A stretch of DNA of 64,000 bases from Malikia spinosa (GCF_002980625.1 NZ_PVLR01000044.1:1-64000), one strand, 5' to 3'. Numbered from the stretch's first letter, positions 1 to 8,548 are shown. The notes: generated by a model from the sequence alone, not told the origin. Numbers and translations: made by a program.

Positions 1-1
1 G

Positions 2-31
2 CAGAGCGGCAACCCGGACGGATACCGCTGA
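2..31 (+). CDS. C-terminal tail of an upstream gene (partial)
   Basis: An open frame enters from the left edge and ends at a TGA at 29-31; the visible residues are QSGNPDGYR. A strong plus-strand terminator begins 30 bases later, which is where the end of a plus-strand gene would be expected. Nine residues are too few to identify a family, so this is an inference from position. Confidence 0.3.
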   Translation, partial: QSGNPDGYR

Positions 32-60
32 GCATCTACAGCGCGTCTTTCTTGATACAC

Positions 61-94
61 GCCGTGCCGGCCACCTCCGCGCACGGCTTTTTTT
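61..94 (+). terminator. Rho-independent terminator
   Basis: A 7-bp G+C-rich stem (GCCGTGC at 61-67, GCACGGC at 81-87) is followed directly by seven T residues (88-94). It lies between the stop codon at 31 and the gene starting at 120, so it probably ends the upstream transcript. Confidence 0.8.
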
Positions 95-119
95 CGATCA
101 ATAAATTTTCTTTTAAAAA

Positions 120-1508
120 ATGATAGTCAATCCATCCATCTTCAAGGCCTATGACATCCGTGGCATCGTGCCGTCCACACTGGACGAAGCTGTTGCCGAA
201 GGCCTGGGTCGCGCTTTTGGGACGCTTGCGCGTGCCGAGGGCGAGACTGTCGTGGCAGTGGGCCGGGATGGCCGCTTGAGCGGTCCGGCCCTGTCGGCGG
301 CGCTGATCCGCGGCCTGATGACGGCTGGAGTCGAGGTGATTGACGTGGGTCGGGTGACCACTCCGATGCTGTACTTTGCGGCCAACACTCTGTGCCGCAG
401 CGGCATCCAGGTCACGGGCAGCCACAACCCGAAAGACTACAACGGCTTCAAGATGGTGCTGGCAGGACGCGCTATCTACGGCGACGAGATCCAGGCCCTG
501 CGCCGCGTGATGGAAGGCGAGTCCTGGGACTTGCGCTCTGGCGGCTCAGTGCGTGAAGTCGACGTACTCGACGCTTACCGTGAGCGCATCATCGGCGACA
601 TCCGGCTGGCACGACCGATGAAGATCGTGGTCGACTCGGGCAACGGCATTGCGGGTGCCTCGGCTCCGGAAATCCTGCGCGCGATTGGCTGCGAGGTGAT
701 CGAGTTATTCAGCGAGGTGGATGGCGAATTTCCCAACCACCATCCGGACCCGTCCAAACCCGAAAACCTGCGTGACGTCATCCATGCGTTGCAGACCAGC
801 GACGCTGAACTGGGCTTGGCTTTTGATGGCGATGGCGACCGCCTGGGCATCGTAACCAAGGACGGGCAGAACATCTACCCCGACCGCCAGATGATGTTGT
901 TCGCGCAGGATGTGCTGAGCCGCGTGCCGGGCGGCACTGTTCTGTTCGACGTCAAGTGCAGCCAGCGTCTAGCACCCGCGATCGAAGCCGCCGGTGGTGT
1001 GCCACTGATGTACAAGACCGGTCATTCCCTGGTCAAGGCCAGGATGAAGGAGGTCGACTCCCCGCTGGGCGGCGAGATGAGTGGTCATATCTTCTTCAAG
1101 GAGCGTTGGTATGGCTTTGACGACGGCACCTACGCGGGCTGCCGTCTGCTGGAGATCGTGAGCCGTGACGCTGACGCTAGCGCGGTACTCAACGCGTTGC
1201 CGACCAGTTTTTCCACGCCCGAGCTCAACGTGGCCTGTGCCGAAGGCGAACCGCACCGCCTCACGGCCGAGCTGCAAGCCTTGGCAGCCAGCCAGTTCGC
1301 CGCACCGGCACAGATCAACACCATCGACGGCTTGCGCGTGGATTGGCCGGACGGTTTTGGCCTGATCCGCGCGTCCAACACCACACCAGTGCTGGTGCTG
1401 CGCTTCGAGGGTCAGACACCAGAAGCGCTACACCGCATCGAAGCCGAGATGCTGACCTTGCTAAGGCGCGTCAAACCCGATGCACAGTTAGGCGCAGCGG
1501 CACACTGA
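120..1508 (+). CDS. Phosphomannomutase/phosphoglucomutase
   Basis: This 462-residue protein belongs to the alpha-D-phosphohexomutase superfamily (AlgC/ManB type). The family interconverts hexose-1- and hexose-6-phosphates in the cytoplasm to feed nucleotide-sugar and polysaccharide synthesis. The active-site serine motif TGSHNP is at residues 99-104 (Ser101), the metal-binding loop DGDGDR at 236-241, the sugar-specificity loop GEMSGH in the C-terminal half, and the phosphate-binding loop RASNTTP near the C-terminus. Length matches bacterial PMM/PGM. The ATG at 120 has no clear Shine-Dalgarno sequence but gives the usual start (IFKAYDIRG from residue 7). pgi follows after 11 bases, so the two are probably cotranscribed. 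Mannose versus glucose preference cannot be told from the sequence. Confidence 0.93.
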   Translation: MIVNPSIFKAYDIRGIVPSTLDEAVAEGLGRAFGTLARAEGETVVAVGRDGRLSGPALSAALIRGLMTAGVEVIDVGRVTTPMLYFAANTLCRSGIQVTGSHNPKDYNGFKMVLAGRAIYGDEIQALRRVMEGESWDLRSGGSVREVDVLDAYRERIIGDIRLARPMKIVVDSGNGIAGASAPEILRAIGCEVIELFSEVDGEFPNHHPDPSKPENLRDVIHALQTSDAELGLAFDGDGDRLGIVTKDGQNIYPDRQMMLFAQDVLSRVPGGTVLFDVKCSQRLAPAIEAAGGVPLMYKTGHSLVKARMKEVDSPLGGEMSGHIFFKERWYGFDDGTYAGCRLLEIVSRDADASAVLNALPTSFSTPELNVACAEGEPHRLTAELQALAASQFAAPAQINTIDGLRVDWPDGFGLIRASNTTPVLVLRFEGQTPEALHRIEAEMLTLLRRVKPDAQLGAAAH

Positions 1509-1519
1509 AAGCAGAGCTG

Positions 1520-3070
1520 ATGCAACATCCGAACACCCAACGCTGGCAAGCGTTGAGCCGCAAGGCGACGGAATACGCCAACGCTTTCGACCTCAGACAG
1601 GCTTTTTCGAATCAGCCTGGACGCTTTGCCGCATTGAGTCTGAAAGCGCCATACCTGTGTGCTGATTTGTCAAAGAACCTGTGGGATACCCCCATCCTGT
1701 CGGAATTGTGCTCACTGGCAGAGTCCAAAAACCTGAACTCACAACGTGAGGCCTTGCTGGCAGGTGAAGTGGTCAACTCGACGGAAAGCCGCCCCGCCCT
1801 GCACGCGTGGCTTCGGATGAACCACTACCAGACCGCCAAACCAGAGTGGAGCCGAGGTCTGCATGACATGCTGACAGTAGCGGAGCGCCTGCGCTCCGAC
1901 ACCGAGTTGGATGACGTGGTGCATATCGGCATTGGCGGATCAGGCCTGGGTCCAGAAATGGCCTTGCAGGCTCTCGAGCCCTTCAAAACCTGCCGTCAAC
2001 GCATCCATGTAGTGAGCAATCTGGACGGACATGACTTGCACCAGACCTTGCAAGGGCTTGAACCGGCTCGCACACGCTTTGTGGTGGCATCCAAGTCCTG
2101 GTCCACCACCGAGACCCTGCGCAACGCACGCTCAGCTTGGAACTGGTGTCTGGCGGGCGGCTTGCAAGACCCTGGAAATCACTTCATCGCTGTGACTTCC
2201 AGACCGGAACGTGCTGCAGCCATGGGCATGATGCAAACGCTGCACATGCCTGAGGGCGTGGGTGGGCGGTTCTCGCTCTGGTCTGCGGTGGGCCTGCCGT
2301 TGGCTGTAGCCATAGGAGCTGAAGGTTTCAGGCAATTGCTGCAAGGTGCCGCAGAAATGGACGAACATTTCGCCCAGGCCCCTTTGCAATCCAACTTGCC
2401 GGTCTGGCTTGGCTTGCTCGACGTCTGGAACAGCAGTTTCCTACGCTTGACCAGCCGATGTGTGGTGCCCTACCACCACGGCTTGCGTCGCCTGCCAGCC
2501 TACCTGCAACAACTGGAGATGGAAAGTAACGGCAAACGCGTTGACACCCAGGGTCAATCCCTGTCCTACCCGACCACTGCTGCACTCTGGGGCGAGGTGG
2601 GCAGCAACAGTCAGCACGCCTTCTTCCAGTGGCTGCACCAGGGCAGCCAGCGCGTACCGACCGAACTGCTGCTGGTACGTCACCCAGCTCACGACCTGGA
2701 TGGTCACCACGATGCACTACTCGCCAACGGTCTGGGACAAGCCCAGGCATTGATGCTGGGCGCACAAGCCAGCGCTGACCAACTGGCAGGGCATCAGGAC
2801 TTTCCAGGCAACCGTCCCAGTACCGTCCTGTTGCTGGAAGAGCTTAGCCCCGCCAGCCTGGGAGCTCTGCTAGCCCTGTATGAGCACAGAGTCTTCGTCG
2901 CCGGCTTGGTCTGGGGCATCAACAGCTTCGACCAATGGGGCGTGGAGCTGGGAAAAACGCTGGCTCGCGATCTGGAAACGAGACTGAGCACCGGCGACAC
3001 TGTTGGACTGGATGCCTCTACGGCGGGTTTGATCGCATGGGTGAGAGGTGACCAAAGGGTCTACATCTAA
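1520..3070 (+). CDS. pgi: Glucose-6-phosphate isomerase
   Basis: This 516-residue cytoplasmic enzyme interconverts glucose-6-phosphate and fructose-6-phosphate. The sugar-phosphate loop HIGIGGSGLG begins at His135, the first family signature GVGGRFSLWSAVG lies mid-protein, and the C-terminal signature FDQWGVELGK (470-479) carries the catalytic lysine 479. The frame is open upstream inside the preceding mutase gene, but the ATG at 1520 gives the usual N-terminus. Codon use is less G/C-biased than in genes after 3100. It converges on the kinase gene ending at 3084, with only 13 bases between and no hairpin visible. Confidence 0.95.
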   Translation: MQHPNTQRWQALSRKATEYANAFDLRQAFSNQPGRFAALSLKAPYLCADLSKNLWDTPILSELCSLAESKNLNSQREALLAGEVVNSTESRPALHAWLRMNHYQTAKPEWSRGLHDMLTVAERLRSDTELDDVVHIGIGGSGLGPEMALQALEPFKTCRQRIHVVSNLDGHDLHQTLQGLEPARTRFVVASKSWSTTETLRNARSAWNWCLAGGLQDPGNHFIAVTSRPERAAAMGMMQTLHMPEGVGGRFSLWSAVGLPLAVAIGAEGFRQLLQGAAEMDEHFAQAPLQSNLPVWLGLLDVWNSSFLRLTSRCVVPYHHGLRRLPAYLQQLEMESNGKRVDTQGQSLSYPTTAALWGEVGSNSQHAFFQWLHQGSQRVPTELLLVRHPAHDLDGHHDALLANGLGQAQALMLGAQASADQLAGHQDFPGNRPSTVLLLEELSPASLGALLALYEHRVFVAGLVWGINSFDQWGVELGKTLARDLETRLSTGDTVGLDASTAGLIAWVRGDQRVYI

Positions 3071-3083
3071 CTGAGCCAGGCTC

Positions 3084-4073
3084 TTATGCCAGCAACGCCC
3101 GCATCTGCTCCGGCTTGAGCCGATTGCCATGCTGGGCCACCACGGCGGCGGCGCAGCGGTTGCCCAGTAGCGCGGCCTGTGCATGCGAGTGGCCGTGGGT
3201 GGCGGCGTACAGGAAGGCGCCGGCAAACATGTCACCAGCGCCGTTGCTGTCGACCGGGTCGATGGTCGGTGCTGCCACTTCAATGCTGGTGCCGTTTTCC
3301 AGCACCAGACAGCCTTGGGCGCCGCGCGTGATGCAGACGGTCTTGGCCATTGCGGCCATGCCGGTGGCGACTTCGCCGATGTCTTGCAGGCCGGTCCAGG
3401 CGCGGGCTTCCTGTTCGTTGCAGAACAGGTAGTCCAGGCCGCCGTTGGCCATGGCTTCGAGGCCGGCGCGGCAGAACTGGATCATGCTGACGTCGCTGAG
3501 GGTGAGCGCGAGCGCCTTGCCGGCCTCGGCGGCGAGGCGGCGGCCTTCGAGCGCGGCCTGCAGCCCGCTGGGTGAGGCGGCCAGATAGCCTTCCATGTAG
3601 TAGACCTGCGCGCGGGCGATGTCTTTGGGGTGCAGCGCGCTGGCTTCGAGTTCGGCCGTGGCGCCCAGGAAGGTGCACAGGCTGCGCTCGGCGTCGGGCG
3701 TGACCAGCACCAGGCAGCTGCCGGTCTGGCCGTGCGGCGCGCGGGTGTGGCTGAGATTGGTGGCGACGCCGTTGTGCGCCAGGTCCTGCGCATAGAAGGC
3801 GCCGAGTTCGTCGTCGGCGACGCGGCAGGAGTAGAAGGCGTGCCCCCCGAGCTGGGCCAGCGCGACCACGGTGTTGCCGGCCGAGCCGCCGCCGGTACGG
3901 CGTGCCTGCTGGCCGTGGACCTGGGCCAGCAGTTCGGTGCGCTGGGCGGCGTCGATCAGGGTCATCTGGCCCTTGCCCACGCCCATGGCTTGCAGCTGGG
4001 CGTCGGAGACTTCGTATTCGGTATCGACCAGGGCGTTGCCGATCGCGTAGAGGTGGTAGTGATGCGTTGACAT
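3084..4073 (-). CDS. PfkB-family carbohydrate/nucleoside kinase (adenosine kinase-like)
   Basis: A 329-residue ribokinase-fold kinase. The N-terminal region has the substrate-binding GGGSAGNTVVALAQLGG segment at about residues 61-77. The C-terminal PfkB signature DPVDSNGAGDMFAGAF supplies the catalytic Asp in the GAGD motif and the anion hole. The overall pattern resembles the adenosine kinase/sugar kinase group that phosphorylates adenosine or a related ribofuranoside with ATP. The exact substrate is not certain. It is the last gene of the long minus-strand block, 48 bases after the lipocalin gene. Confidence 0.85.
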   Translation of the reverse strand: MSTHHYHLYAIGNALVDTEYEVSDAQLQAMGVGKGQMTLIDAAQRTELLAQVHGQQARRTGGGSAGNTVVALAQLGGHAFYSCRVADDELGAFYAQDLAHNGVATNLSHTRAPHGQTGSCLVLVTPDAERSLCTFLGATAELEASALHPKDIARAQVYYMEGYLAASPSGLQAALEGRRLAAEAGKALALTLSDVSMIQFCRAGLEAMANGGLDYLFCNEQEARAWTGLQDIGEVATGMAAMAKTVCITRGAQGCLVLENGTSIEVAAPTIDPVDSNGAGDMFAGAFLYAATHGHSHAQAALLGNRCAAAVVAQHGNRLKPEQMRALLA

Positions 4074-4121
4074 GCCCAGGAGTCTATGCGAAAGGGCCGG
4101 GCCTGCCGGCTGGCTGGTCTA

Positions 4122-4703
4122 TCAGCGCGCGAGCTGAGACGGCTGCACCGACTGCATTGACTGTGGCGAGCGTTCGAGCTTGCTGAGGTCGAAGCCCTGC
4201 TGCTTGAGCCTGACCAGCAGTGCGTTGTAGGCCTGCGGATCGACCTGAGGCTGGCGTGCCAGCACCCAGAGGTATTCGCGCTGGGGTTCGCTGACCGCGA
4301 CCAGTTGGTATTCGGGGTCGATGTCGACCACCCAGTAGTCGCCCCAGACGAACGGCAGCCAGGACAGCCAGGCCGGCGCGAAGCGCACTTCGAGCCGGGC
4401 CGAGTCGGGGCCGCCGACGCGGCGCGCTTCGCCGATGGCTTCGGTCAGCGTACCGTCGGCGCTGCGGCAGCGGTTGATGACCTGCACCGTGCTGCCGGAC
4501 TGGGGCCGGTATTCGGCCCGGGTGTCGGACGCGCATTTCTGCTGGAACCAGTTGGGCGTGCGCGCGATCTCGTGCCAGGTGCCGAGGTAGCGCACCAGAT
4601 CCAGCCGCTCGATGGTCTTGAGCGGCGCGGGCTCGGGGGCTGCGGCGTGAGCGGAGCCGGCCACCAGCATAGCCAGCACAGCGCTTGCGAGGAGTCGTTT
4701 CAT
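4122..4703 (-). CDS. blc: Secreted lipocalin (Blc family)
   Basis: A 193-residue protein with a Sec-type signal peptide (MKRLLASAVL at the start, small residues ending in SAHA at about 20), then the lipocalin signature YLGTWHEIAR. The Blc family binds lipids in the periplasm or at the outer membrane. No lipobox cysteine follows the signal, so it is probably soluble. The frame is open back to 4853, but that extension runs antisense-free straight through tRNA-Lys and a terminator; the ATG at 4703 restores a normal signal peptide. It lies just downstream of tRNA-Lys on the same strand. Confidence 0.88.
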   Translation of the reverse strand: MKRLLASAVLAMLVAGSAHAAAPEPAPLKTIERLDLVRYLGTWHEIARTPNWFQQKCASDTRAEYRPQSGSTVQVINRCRSADGTLTEAIGEARRVGGPDSARLEVRFAPAWLSWLPFVWGDYWVVDIDPEYQLVAVSEPQREYLWVLARQPQVDPQAYNALLVRLKQQGFDLSKLERSPQSMQSVQPSQLAR

Positions 4704-4738
4704 AACCGCCATACTAGCGCGAGTAGCGGTCAAAAAGC

Positions 4739-4767
4739 AAAAGCCCCGGGCAATGCACGGGGCTTTT
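4739..4767 (-). terminator. Rho-independent terminator downstream of tRNA-Lys
   Basis: A perfect 10-bp stem (AAAAGCCCCG / CGGGGCTTTT) encloses a 9-base loop. Read on the minus strand it lies 8 bases past the tRNA-Lys 3' end and ends in a short T run. The A/T-flanked stem could act on both strands. Confidence 0.75.
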
Positions 4768-4774
4768 GAGAGGG

Positions 4775-4850
4775 TGGTGGGTCGTGCGGGACTCGAACCT
4801 GCGACCAATTGATTAAAAGTCAACTGCTCTACCAACTGAGCTAACGACCC
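4775..4850 (-). tRNA. tRNA-Lys (TTT anticodon)
   Basis: The minus strand folds as a complete 76-nt tRNA. The acceptor stem is GGGTCGT/ACGACCC, the D-loop is AGTTGGTA, the anticodon loop CTTTTAA has anticodon TTT, the T-loop is TTCGAGT, and the 3' CCA is encoded (TGGT at 4775-4778 on the plus strand). It sits between tcdA and the lipocalin gene, with a terminator just downstream. Confidence 0.97.
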
Positions 4851-4874
4851 CACCTGAAACTGTTGACAAGCGGG

Positions 4875-5771
4875 CTAGCCGTTTGCCGAAGCCAATATTC
4901 TATCGAGGTTTTCAGCGTTTTCTGGCTCGGGCGGGAATTTTTTGCAGATGCCCTGCCCGCGCGCCCAGGCGTCCATGACCCAGCCGGCCGCGCACAGGCC
5001 AAAGCTGGCCGTGACGCTGACCATCGAGCCGTAGCCGTGGCAGTTGAGCGTGCCGTCGCTGCTGCCCGGCAGCACGCAGGCCGCGTCGGGCGGCGCCACC
5101 GCTTCGCGGCTGAAGACGCAGGAGACTTGCATCTTGCCCTGGCGTGCGCCGCCATGCGCCTTGCGCAGCCGGTAGCGCAGTTGCGCCAGCAGCGGGTCAT
5201 GCGTGGTTTCGGCCAGATCGGCGATTTCGACCGCATGCGCCAGTCGCTTGCCGCCGGCGGCGCCGACGCTGATGAACAGCGCGCGCGCGCACAGGGCCCA
5301 GGCCGCCATCGCGGTCTTGGCCTTGACCTGGTCGCAGGCATCGACCACGGCCAGCCGTTCGCCGGGCTTGACACCCGCCAGGCGCAGGCAGTCGGCCCAG
5401 TTGTCGGGCGTGACGAAGTCGTCGATCAGCTGGACCTGGGCCTGCGGGTTGATCTGGGCGATGCGATCGCGCATGGCTTCGATCTTGGCCTGGCCCTGGG
5501 TCGAGCTGAGTGCCTGCAGCTGGCGGTTGATGTTGGATTCGCTGACATGGTCGAGGTCGATCAGCGTGATGCGCCCGACCCCGCTGCGCGCGAAGGCTTC
5601 AGCGACCCAGCTGCCGACGCCGCCGATGCCGACCACGATCGCATGAGCGTCGAAGATGCGCTGCGCGCCTTCGCTGCCGTAGAGGCGGCGCAGGCCACCG
5701 AAACGACGCTCGAAGACAGCGCCGTCGCCCTCACTGTCACTATCACTGGCAAGACTGTCGAAATCGGTCAC
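4875..5771 (-). CDS. tcdA: tRNA threonylcarbamoyladenosine dehydratase
   Basis: A 298-residue ThiF/E1-like enzyme. TcdA uses ATP to cyclise the N6-threonylcarbamoyl side chain of A37 in ANN-decoding tRNAs. The opening RRFGGLRRLYG segment is typical of the family, and the adenylate-binding loop GIGGVGSW falls at about residues 48-55, followed by acidic DLDHV. Two thirds along is CVFSREAV. The start codon overlaps the end of cpoB by an ATGA, so both are translated from one mRNA. tRNA-Lys, itself an ANN-decoding tRNA, lies 24 bases past the stop codon. Confidence 0.92.
   Translation of the reverse strand: MTDFDSLASDSDSEGDGAVFERRFGGLRRLYGSEGAQRIFDAHAIVVGIGGVGSWVAEAFARSGVGRITLIDLDHVSESNINRQLQALSSTQGQAKIEAMRDRIAQINPQAQVQLIDDFVTPDNWADCLRLAGVKPGERLAVVDACDQVKAKTAMAAWALCARALFISVGAAGGKRLAHAVEIADLAETTHDPLLAQLRYRLRKAHGGARQGKMQVSCVFSREAVAPPDAACVLPGSSDGTLNCHGYGSMVSVTASFGLCAAGWVMDAWARGQGICKKFPPEPENAENLDRILASANG
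4887..4903 (-). promoter_or_regulatory. Candidate -10 region for tRNA-Lys
   Basis: On the minus strand this reads ATAGAATANNGGCTTCG and lies inside the 3' end of tcdA, about 40 bases upstream of the mature tRNA. The same 17-base pattern occurs upstream of the tRNA-His gene at 33350. ATAGAAT resembles an extended -10 element. Promoter function is inferred from the shared placement, and no good -35 box was identified. Confidence 0.4.
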
Positions 5772-6598
5772 TGCATGCGGGCCAGTCGGTCGCGGGCAGC
5801 GATGCCGGCTTCGGACTTGGGGTAGCTCTTGAACAGTTCTTCCAGCGTGCGCTTGGCGGCCTTGGCGTCTTTCAGCTCCTGCTGGCAGTTGGCGATCGCC
5901 AGCATGGCTTCGGGCACGCGCGCGTGGTTCGGCACCTTGGCGATCAGTGCGCGGTAGCTGTCGATCGCGGGCTTGTAGTCGCGCGAAGCGTAGCGGGCAT
6001 TGCCCTGCCAGTAGAGCGCGGCGGGCGAGTAGCCACTGTCGGGGTAGCGGCGCATGAACTGGCCGTAGAGGTCGGCGGCCTTGTCGAAGTCTGCCGCGCG
6101 CAAGGCGGACATGGCGGCTTCGAATTCGGCTTTCTCGCGCGGCAGGACCGTAAAGTCGACTCCGTCCTGGCTCACGCGCACCGGCTCGAGGCTGCGCAGG
6201 CGGTCGTCGACCAGGTTCAGCGTGCTTTTTTGCTGGCGCTGCAGTTCGGTCACGTCGCGCGCGAGCTGCTCGTTCTGGCCGCGCAGCTGGGACAGTTCGG
6301 TGCGCAGCGCCTCGAGCTGGTTCGCCAGTTCGAGCACGACACGGCCACTGTTGGCGCTCTGTTCGGCTTGCTGGCGGCGCAGTTCGGCCAGCGCGCTGTC
6401 GCCGGACTGGCGATTCGCGTCGACCTTGGCGCGCAGTTCGAGGATGGCCTTGCGCGCCTCGTCATCGCCGAACAGCGCGGCCTGGGCCGGCAGGCAGGCC
6501 GCCAGACCCAGCAGCCCGGCACAGGCCAGTTGCACCAGGCTGGAGCCAGCGGTGGGCAGTCGCAGGAAGCGTCGGGGGTGATGAATCGGGCGGCGCAT
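5768..6598 (-). CDS. cpoB: Cell division coordinator CpoB (Tol-Pal system, YbgF)
   Basis: A 276-residue periplasmic protein. A signal peptide ends near LPAQAALFG (about residue 42). A Gln/Glu-rich coiled coil follows (residues about 45-120), which trimerises in the family, then TPR units from about residue 155 (AALYWQGNARYASRDYKPAIDSY region). CpoB couples Tol-Pal constriction with peptidoglycan synthesis at division. It follows pal by 4 bases, and its stop overlaps the tcdA start. Confidence 0.92.
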   Translation of the reverse strand: MRRPIHHPRRFLRLPTAGSSLVQLACAGLLGLAACLPAQAALFGDDEARKAILELRAKVDANRQSGDSALAELRRQQAEQSANSGRVVLELANQLEALRTELSQLRGQNEQLARDVTELQRQQKSTLNLVDDRLRSLEPVRVSQDGVDFTVLPREKAEFEAAMSALRAADFDKAADLYGQFMRRYPDSGYSPAALYWQGNARYASRDYKPAIDSYRALIAKVPNHARVPEAMLAIANCQQELKDAKAAKRTLEELFKSYPKSEAGIAARDRLARMQ

Positions 6599-6602
6599 CG
6601 GA

Positions 6603-7178
6603 TCAGCGGTAGGTCAGTTCGACGCGGCGGTTCTGGGCCCAGGCTTCCTCGCCGCTGCCTTGGGCGGCGGGCTTTTCCTTGCCGAAGCTGACCGCTTCCA
6701 GTTGGCTGTCGGACACGCCCGAGACGGCGAGCGCACGGCGCACGGCTTCGGCGCGCTTCTGGCCCAGCGCCAGGTTGTATTCGCGGCCGCCGCGCTCGTC
6801 GGTGTGACCTTCGAGGTTGACGCGGCGCTGGCTGTTGCCGTTGAGGAACTTGGCGTGGCCGTCGATCAGGCCGTTGAACTCGGGACGCACGGCGTAGCTG
6901 TCGAAGTCGAAGTAGACCACGCGCTCGACATTGGCCGGGGCCTGGCCGGCCTTGAAGGCGTCAGCCTGCACGCCGGAGATGCCGCGCTGGCCGACGCCGT
7001 TGGCGCCTGCGCTGCCGTTGCTGCCAGCCAGGCCGTTGCTGCTGCGGTCGGCGACCGGAGCCGCGTCTTCGAGCTTGACGCTGGAGCCGCAGGCGGCGAG
7101 CACGGCGCTCAGGGTGGCGACTGCAGCCAGACGGGTCAGGCGGCGGGCTTGGGATTCAAAGGCGTTGGAGACTTGCAT
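6603..7178 (-). CDS. pal: Peptidoglycan-associated lipoprotein Pal
   Basis: A 191-residue outer-membrane lipoprotein. The lipobox LAAC puts the lipidated cysteine at residue 30. A Gly/Asn/Ser-rich linker (about 45-75) leads to a C-terminal OmpA-like peptidoglycan-binding domain. That domain has FDFDSYAVRPE, the GHTDERGGREYN diaminopimelate-binding segment and the terminal NRRVELTYR. It lies between tolB and cpoB in the usual order, 50 bases after tolB. Confidence 0.96.
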   Translation of the reverse strand: MQVSNAFESQARRLTRLAAVATLSAVLAACGSSVKLEDAAPVADRSSNGLAGSNGSAGANGVGQRGISGVQADAFKAGQAPANVERVVYFDFDSYAVRPEFNGLIDGHAKFLNGNSQRRVNLEGHTDERGGREYNLALGQKRAEAVRRALAVSGVSDSQLEAVSFGKEKPAAQGSGEEAWAQNRRVELTYR

Positions 7179-7228
7179 CGACTTGTGGTGATTGGTTATG
7201 TTGTGAAGGAAAGATCGGCACTCGACGA

Positions 7229-8548
7229 TCAGCGCGGGAACGGGCCCCAGTTCGGCTCACGGATGTCGCCGGGAACGCTGGCCAGCCGGGTCTTGATCTG
7301 GCCGTCCAGCGTGGTAGTCAGCAGGGCCTCGCGGCCGCCGATTTTGCTGGCGTACATGATCAGGCGGCTGTTGGGCGCAAACGTGGGTCGCTCATCATCG
7401 CTGGTATCTGTGACAGATGCGATATTACCGCTACTGAGTTCCATCACTTGCAGCTTGAAAGCGCCGCCCAGGCGCGCAATATAGGCCAGCCAGCGGCCGT
7501 CGGGGCTGATGGCGGGCGAGATGTTGTAGTTGCCGTTGAAGGTGACGCGCTCGGCGCTGCCGCCACGCGCGGGCATGCGGTAGATCTGCGGCGAGCCGCC
7601 ACGGTCGCTGACGAAGTAGATGCTGGCGCCGTCGGGGGTGAACACTGCTTCGGTGTCGATGCCGCCGGTCTGCGTCAGGCGGCGCGGGTTGCCGCCGCCG
7701 TTGGGGCTGATTTCGTAGACCTGGGAGTTGCCCGACAGCGTCAGCGTGGCGAGCATGCGGCTGGCGTCGGGGGCCCAGGCCGGCGCCGAGTTGGAGCCGC
7801 GCCAGGTCGCGACCGGGCGGCGATGCCCGTTGGCGATGTCGTGCACGTAGATCACGGGCTTGCGCGCCTCGAACGAGACATAGGCCAGCTGGGCGCCGCT
7901 GGGCGACCAGGCCGGCGAGATGATCGGTTCGTTGCTGGTCAGTGCGGCCTGCGCGCCTTCGCCGTCGGCGTCCGCCACCCAGAGGCTGTAGCGCGCACCG
8001 TTCTTCGAGACATAGGCGATGCGGGTCGAGAACACGCCCTTGGCGCCGGTGAGCTTCTCAAAGACATAGTCGGCGACCTTGTGCGCGGCCAGGCGCAGGT
8101 CTGCAGCAGCGACGGGGAAGCTCAGGCCACCAAGGTCCTGGGCTTTCAGCGTGTCCCAGAGCCGGAAGCGCACGTCGAACTGGCCGTTGGCGAGCCGGAT
8201 CACGCTGCCGGTCAGCAGCGCGTCGGCGCGTTCGCGCCAGGGGCCGAGGTCGGGGCGCGAGTTCTCGTCGAGCGCGCCGCCCTGGGCCGCGATCAGGCGG
8301 AACACGCCGCTGCGCTCGAGGTCGGCACGGATGATGGCCGGCACGTCGGCGTTGGCAGGACTCGAGCCCTGGAACGGCGCGATCGCGACCGGGATCTGCT
8401 TGGCGCCGACGCCGCTGACTTCGACCCGGAACTGGGCCCAGACGGGGGCGAGCGGAGCGCCGAGCAGGCCGGCACCGGCCAGGGTCAGCAGGCTGCGGCG
8501 TCGGCCTGAGGCCGGAGAATGGTCGTCAGGGCCCGAAATCTTCATCAT
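7229..8548 (-). CDS. tolB: Tol-Pal system beta-propeller protein TolB
   Basis: A 439-residue periplasmic protein. An N-terminal domain (about 40-165) is followed by a six-bladed WD-like propeller with recurrent blades such as SPAWSPSG, APAWAPDAS, AVFTPDGA, SPAISPDGRW and RPTFAPNS. It binds Pal and Tol-dependent partners. The N-terminus carries paired arginines before a hydrophobic stretch (RRRSLLTLAGAGLLG), resembling a Tat signal. Two adjacent ATGs (8548, 8545) are possible starts. It follows rng by 46 bases; tolQ, tolR and tolA are not upstream and not in the window. Confidence 0.95.
   Translation of the reverse strand: MMKISGPDDHSPASGRRRSLLTLAGAGLLGAPLAPVWAQFRVEVSGVGAKQIPVAIAPFQGSSPANADVPAIIRADLERSGVFRLIAAQGGALDENSRPDLGPWRERADALLTGSVIRLANGQFDVRFRLWDTLKAQDLGGLSFPVAAADLRLAAHKVADYVFEKLTGAKGVFSTRIAYVSKNGARYSLWVADADGEGAQAALTSNEPIISPAWSPSGAQLAYVSFEARKPVIYVHDIANGHRRPVATWRGSNSAPAWAPDASRMLATLTLSGNSQVYEISPNGGGNPRRLTQTGGIDTEAVFTPDGASIYFVSDRGGSPQIYRMPARGGSAERVTFNGNYNISPAISPDGRWLAYIARLGGAFKLQVMELSSGNIASVTDTSDDERPTFAPNSRLIMYASKIGGREALLTTTLDGQIKTRLASVPGDIREPNWGPFPR

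Noticed and set aside
4704-4853. N-terminal extension of the lipocalin gene
   Set aside because: It would translate through tRNA-Lys and its terminator; the ATG at 4703 gives a proper signal peptide.
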